From Ustilago trichophora (Eukaryota > Basidiomycota > Ustilaginomycetes > Ustilaginales > Ustilaginaceae), in contig OOIN01000028.1 of the NCBI GenBank assembly GCA_900323505.1, positions 186,001-250,000 of the forward strand: a stretch of 64,000 bases of DNA, read 5' to 3'. Shown in pieces: positions 63,259 to 64,000 of this stretch (position 1 is its first letter; each line of letters begins with the position of its first letter). Position numbers and translations under genes: made by a program. Under the pieces are notes generated by a model. The model was not told the origin of the DNA. It was given only the letters and a program-made list of their open reading frames with translations, and did not search any database.

Positions 63259-64000
63259 ATGTCCAGCCGATGGGATAGCCCCGCCAACGTGGCGCAGGCT
63301 GCCTCTTCCTCCTCTGCATCCACCTCGGCAGCTGCCTCGGCAGCCGCAGCTGCAGCAGCCAAGATCGCTGCCCAGTTCGCTTCCAAGTCTCAACCTGCTT
63401 CCAAAGAATCCGAACCATCCGCATCCTCCTCCTCCTCTGCGGAACGCAAAGACAAAGACGCACACGATGCAGACTTTACCCACGACATTGAGATCAACGA
63501 CCAGCGCAACCGATACATGCTTACCAAGGGTCAGACGCAACAACAGATCCACCGCGAAACAGGCGCCAGCGTCACCACAAAAGGCACCTGGTATCCCGAC
63601 AAAGCTCTCGCAACCAAGGAAGACCCCCCGCTCTACCTCCACATCTCGGCCATCTCGCAGGAGATCCTCGATGCGGCGATTGCAAAGATCAACGAGTTGA
63701 TGGCCCAGGAAGTACCACAGCTTGTAGAGGATCGCCACCAACGCCGCCTCGACTACGAGAACCAGCGTCCGCCTCCTAGAGAACGCAGGAGGTGGCCTGA
63801 GGAAAAGGTGCCGGTCAACCTGGACAATATTCGCAATTTCAACGTCAGGTCAAAGATCGTAGGACCGGGAGGAATGTTTGTCAAGTACATCCAGAGTGAG
63901 ACGGGGACCAGGGTTCAGATCAAAGGGATCGGCAGTGGATTCATCGAGAGCGACACTGGGGTAGAGATGCCAGTACCGATGCATATCGCCATTGCAGGTC
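63259..64000 (+). CDS. KHDC4/BLOM7-like KH-domain RNA-binding protein (3' end cut by window edge)
   Basis: A frame from ATG 63259 that is still open at the right edge (247 complete codons). An Ala/Ser-rich start (MSSRWDSPANVAQAA) leads to ADFTHDIEINDQRNRYMLTK, GQTQQQIHRETGASVTTKGTW and PLYLHISAISQEILDAAIAK, a first KH-like unit at about residues 75-165. A second unit begins near 195: NFNVRSKIVGPGGMFVKYIQ, SETGTRVQIKGIGSGFIES, and PVPMHIAIAG. The pair, with GPGG in the second and the GQTQ..I...TGA start of the first, matches animal KHDC4 (BLOM7), a splicing-linked protein binding pre-mRNA. SF1/BBP is excluded because there is no zinc knuckle in view and the first unit differs. The C-terminus is outside the window. 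Confidence 0.82.
   Translation, partial: MSSRWDSPANVAQAASSSSASTSAAASAAAAAAAKIAAQFASKSQPASKESEPSASSSSSAERKDKDAHDADFTHDIEINDQRNRYMLTKGQTQQQIHRETGASVTTKGTWYPDKALATKEDPPLYLHISAISQEILDAAIAKINELMAQEVPQLVEDRHQRRLDYENQRPPPRERRRWPEEKVPVNLDNIRNFNVRSKIVGPGGMFVKYIQSETGTRVQIKGIGSGFIESDTGVEMPVPMHIAIAG

Overview
The window looks like a piece of nuclear chromosome from a basidiomycete fungus, most likely a smut of the Ustilaginales (Ustilago, Sporisorium or Moesziomyces type). I infer this from four things. The genes are mostly intronless or carry a few 60-150 bp introns with GTAAGT-like donors. Several proteins are long and rich in Ser/Pro/Ala. Microsatellites and CT-rich leaders are frequent. The gene set is eukaryotic and housekeeping, including Spg1/Tem1, Hpc2/ubinuclein, Ies2, Dss1, Iba57 and a SNAPc-type subunit. 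I recognise no transposon, rRNA, tRNA, CRISPR array or secondary-metabolite cluster. The genus is an inference from style, not a match.

Layout. 1-9.4 kb: a truncated FKBP12 prolyl isomerase, a KDM3-like JmjC protein, a steroid 5-alpha-reductase family protein, a three-exon Whi5/Nrm1-type G1/S repressor and a TRAPPC6/Trs33 subunit. 9.6-11.1 kb: a four-exon PDCD5 homologue with a large GA microsatellite in its first intron, then an unrecognised 166-residue ORF. 11.1-14.2 kb: a long CT-rich non-coding leader. 14.2-22.2 kb: a 1594-residue low-complexity protein, a UPF0538/C2orf76 protein and the 60S export adaptor NMD3. 22.2-32.4 kb: a small, probably three-exon gene with a P-loop-like motif, the HIR-complex subunit Hpc2, and 5.5 kb with no convincing gene. 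32.4-45.3 kb: an unrecognised 317-residue protein, the INO80 subunit Ies2, the septation GTPase Spg1/Tem1, the mitochondrial exoribonuclease Dss1 and an LtrA-family membrane protein. 45.3-57.4 kb: a 1695-residue protein with an embedded PRXL2-type thioredoxin fold, a 3.7 kb gap, Iba57 and a SNAPC1-like protein. 58.9-64 kb: a mitochondrial two-HMG-box protein, glucose-6-phosphate isomerase, and the start of a KHDC4/BLOM7-like KH protein cut by the window edge.

The genes do not form a pathway cluster. Many are independent nuclear functions (chromatin, cell cycle, ribosome export, trafficking). Three predicted mitochondrial proteins (Dss1, Iba57, HMG-box) are scattered among them. Neighbours are often divergent or convergent, with about 25 kb of intergenic DNA in total.

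The most notable unexplained signals are four. First, a seven-base motif TACAGTA/TACTGTA is concentrated almost entirely in intergenic DNA. Second, a short in-frame extension after the glucose-6-phosphate isomerase stop ends in a PTS1-like tripeptide. Third, a CGFC redox fold is buried in a giant disordered protein. Fourth, a Whi5/Nrm1 GTB motif is split over exons. I see no clear evidence of a wholly new multi-gene system.
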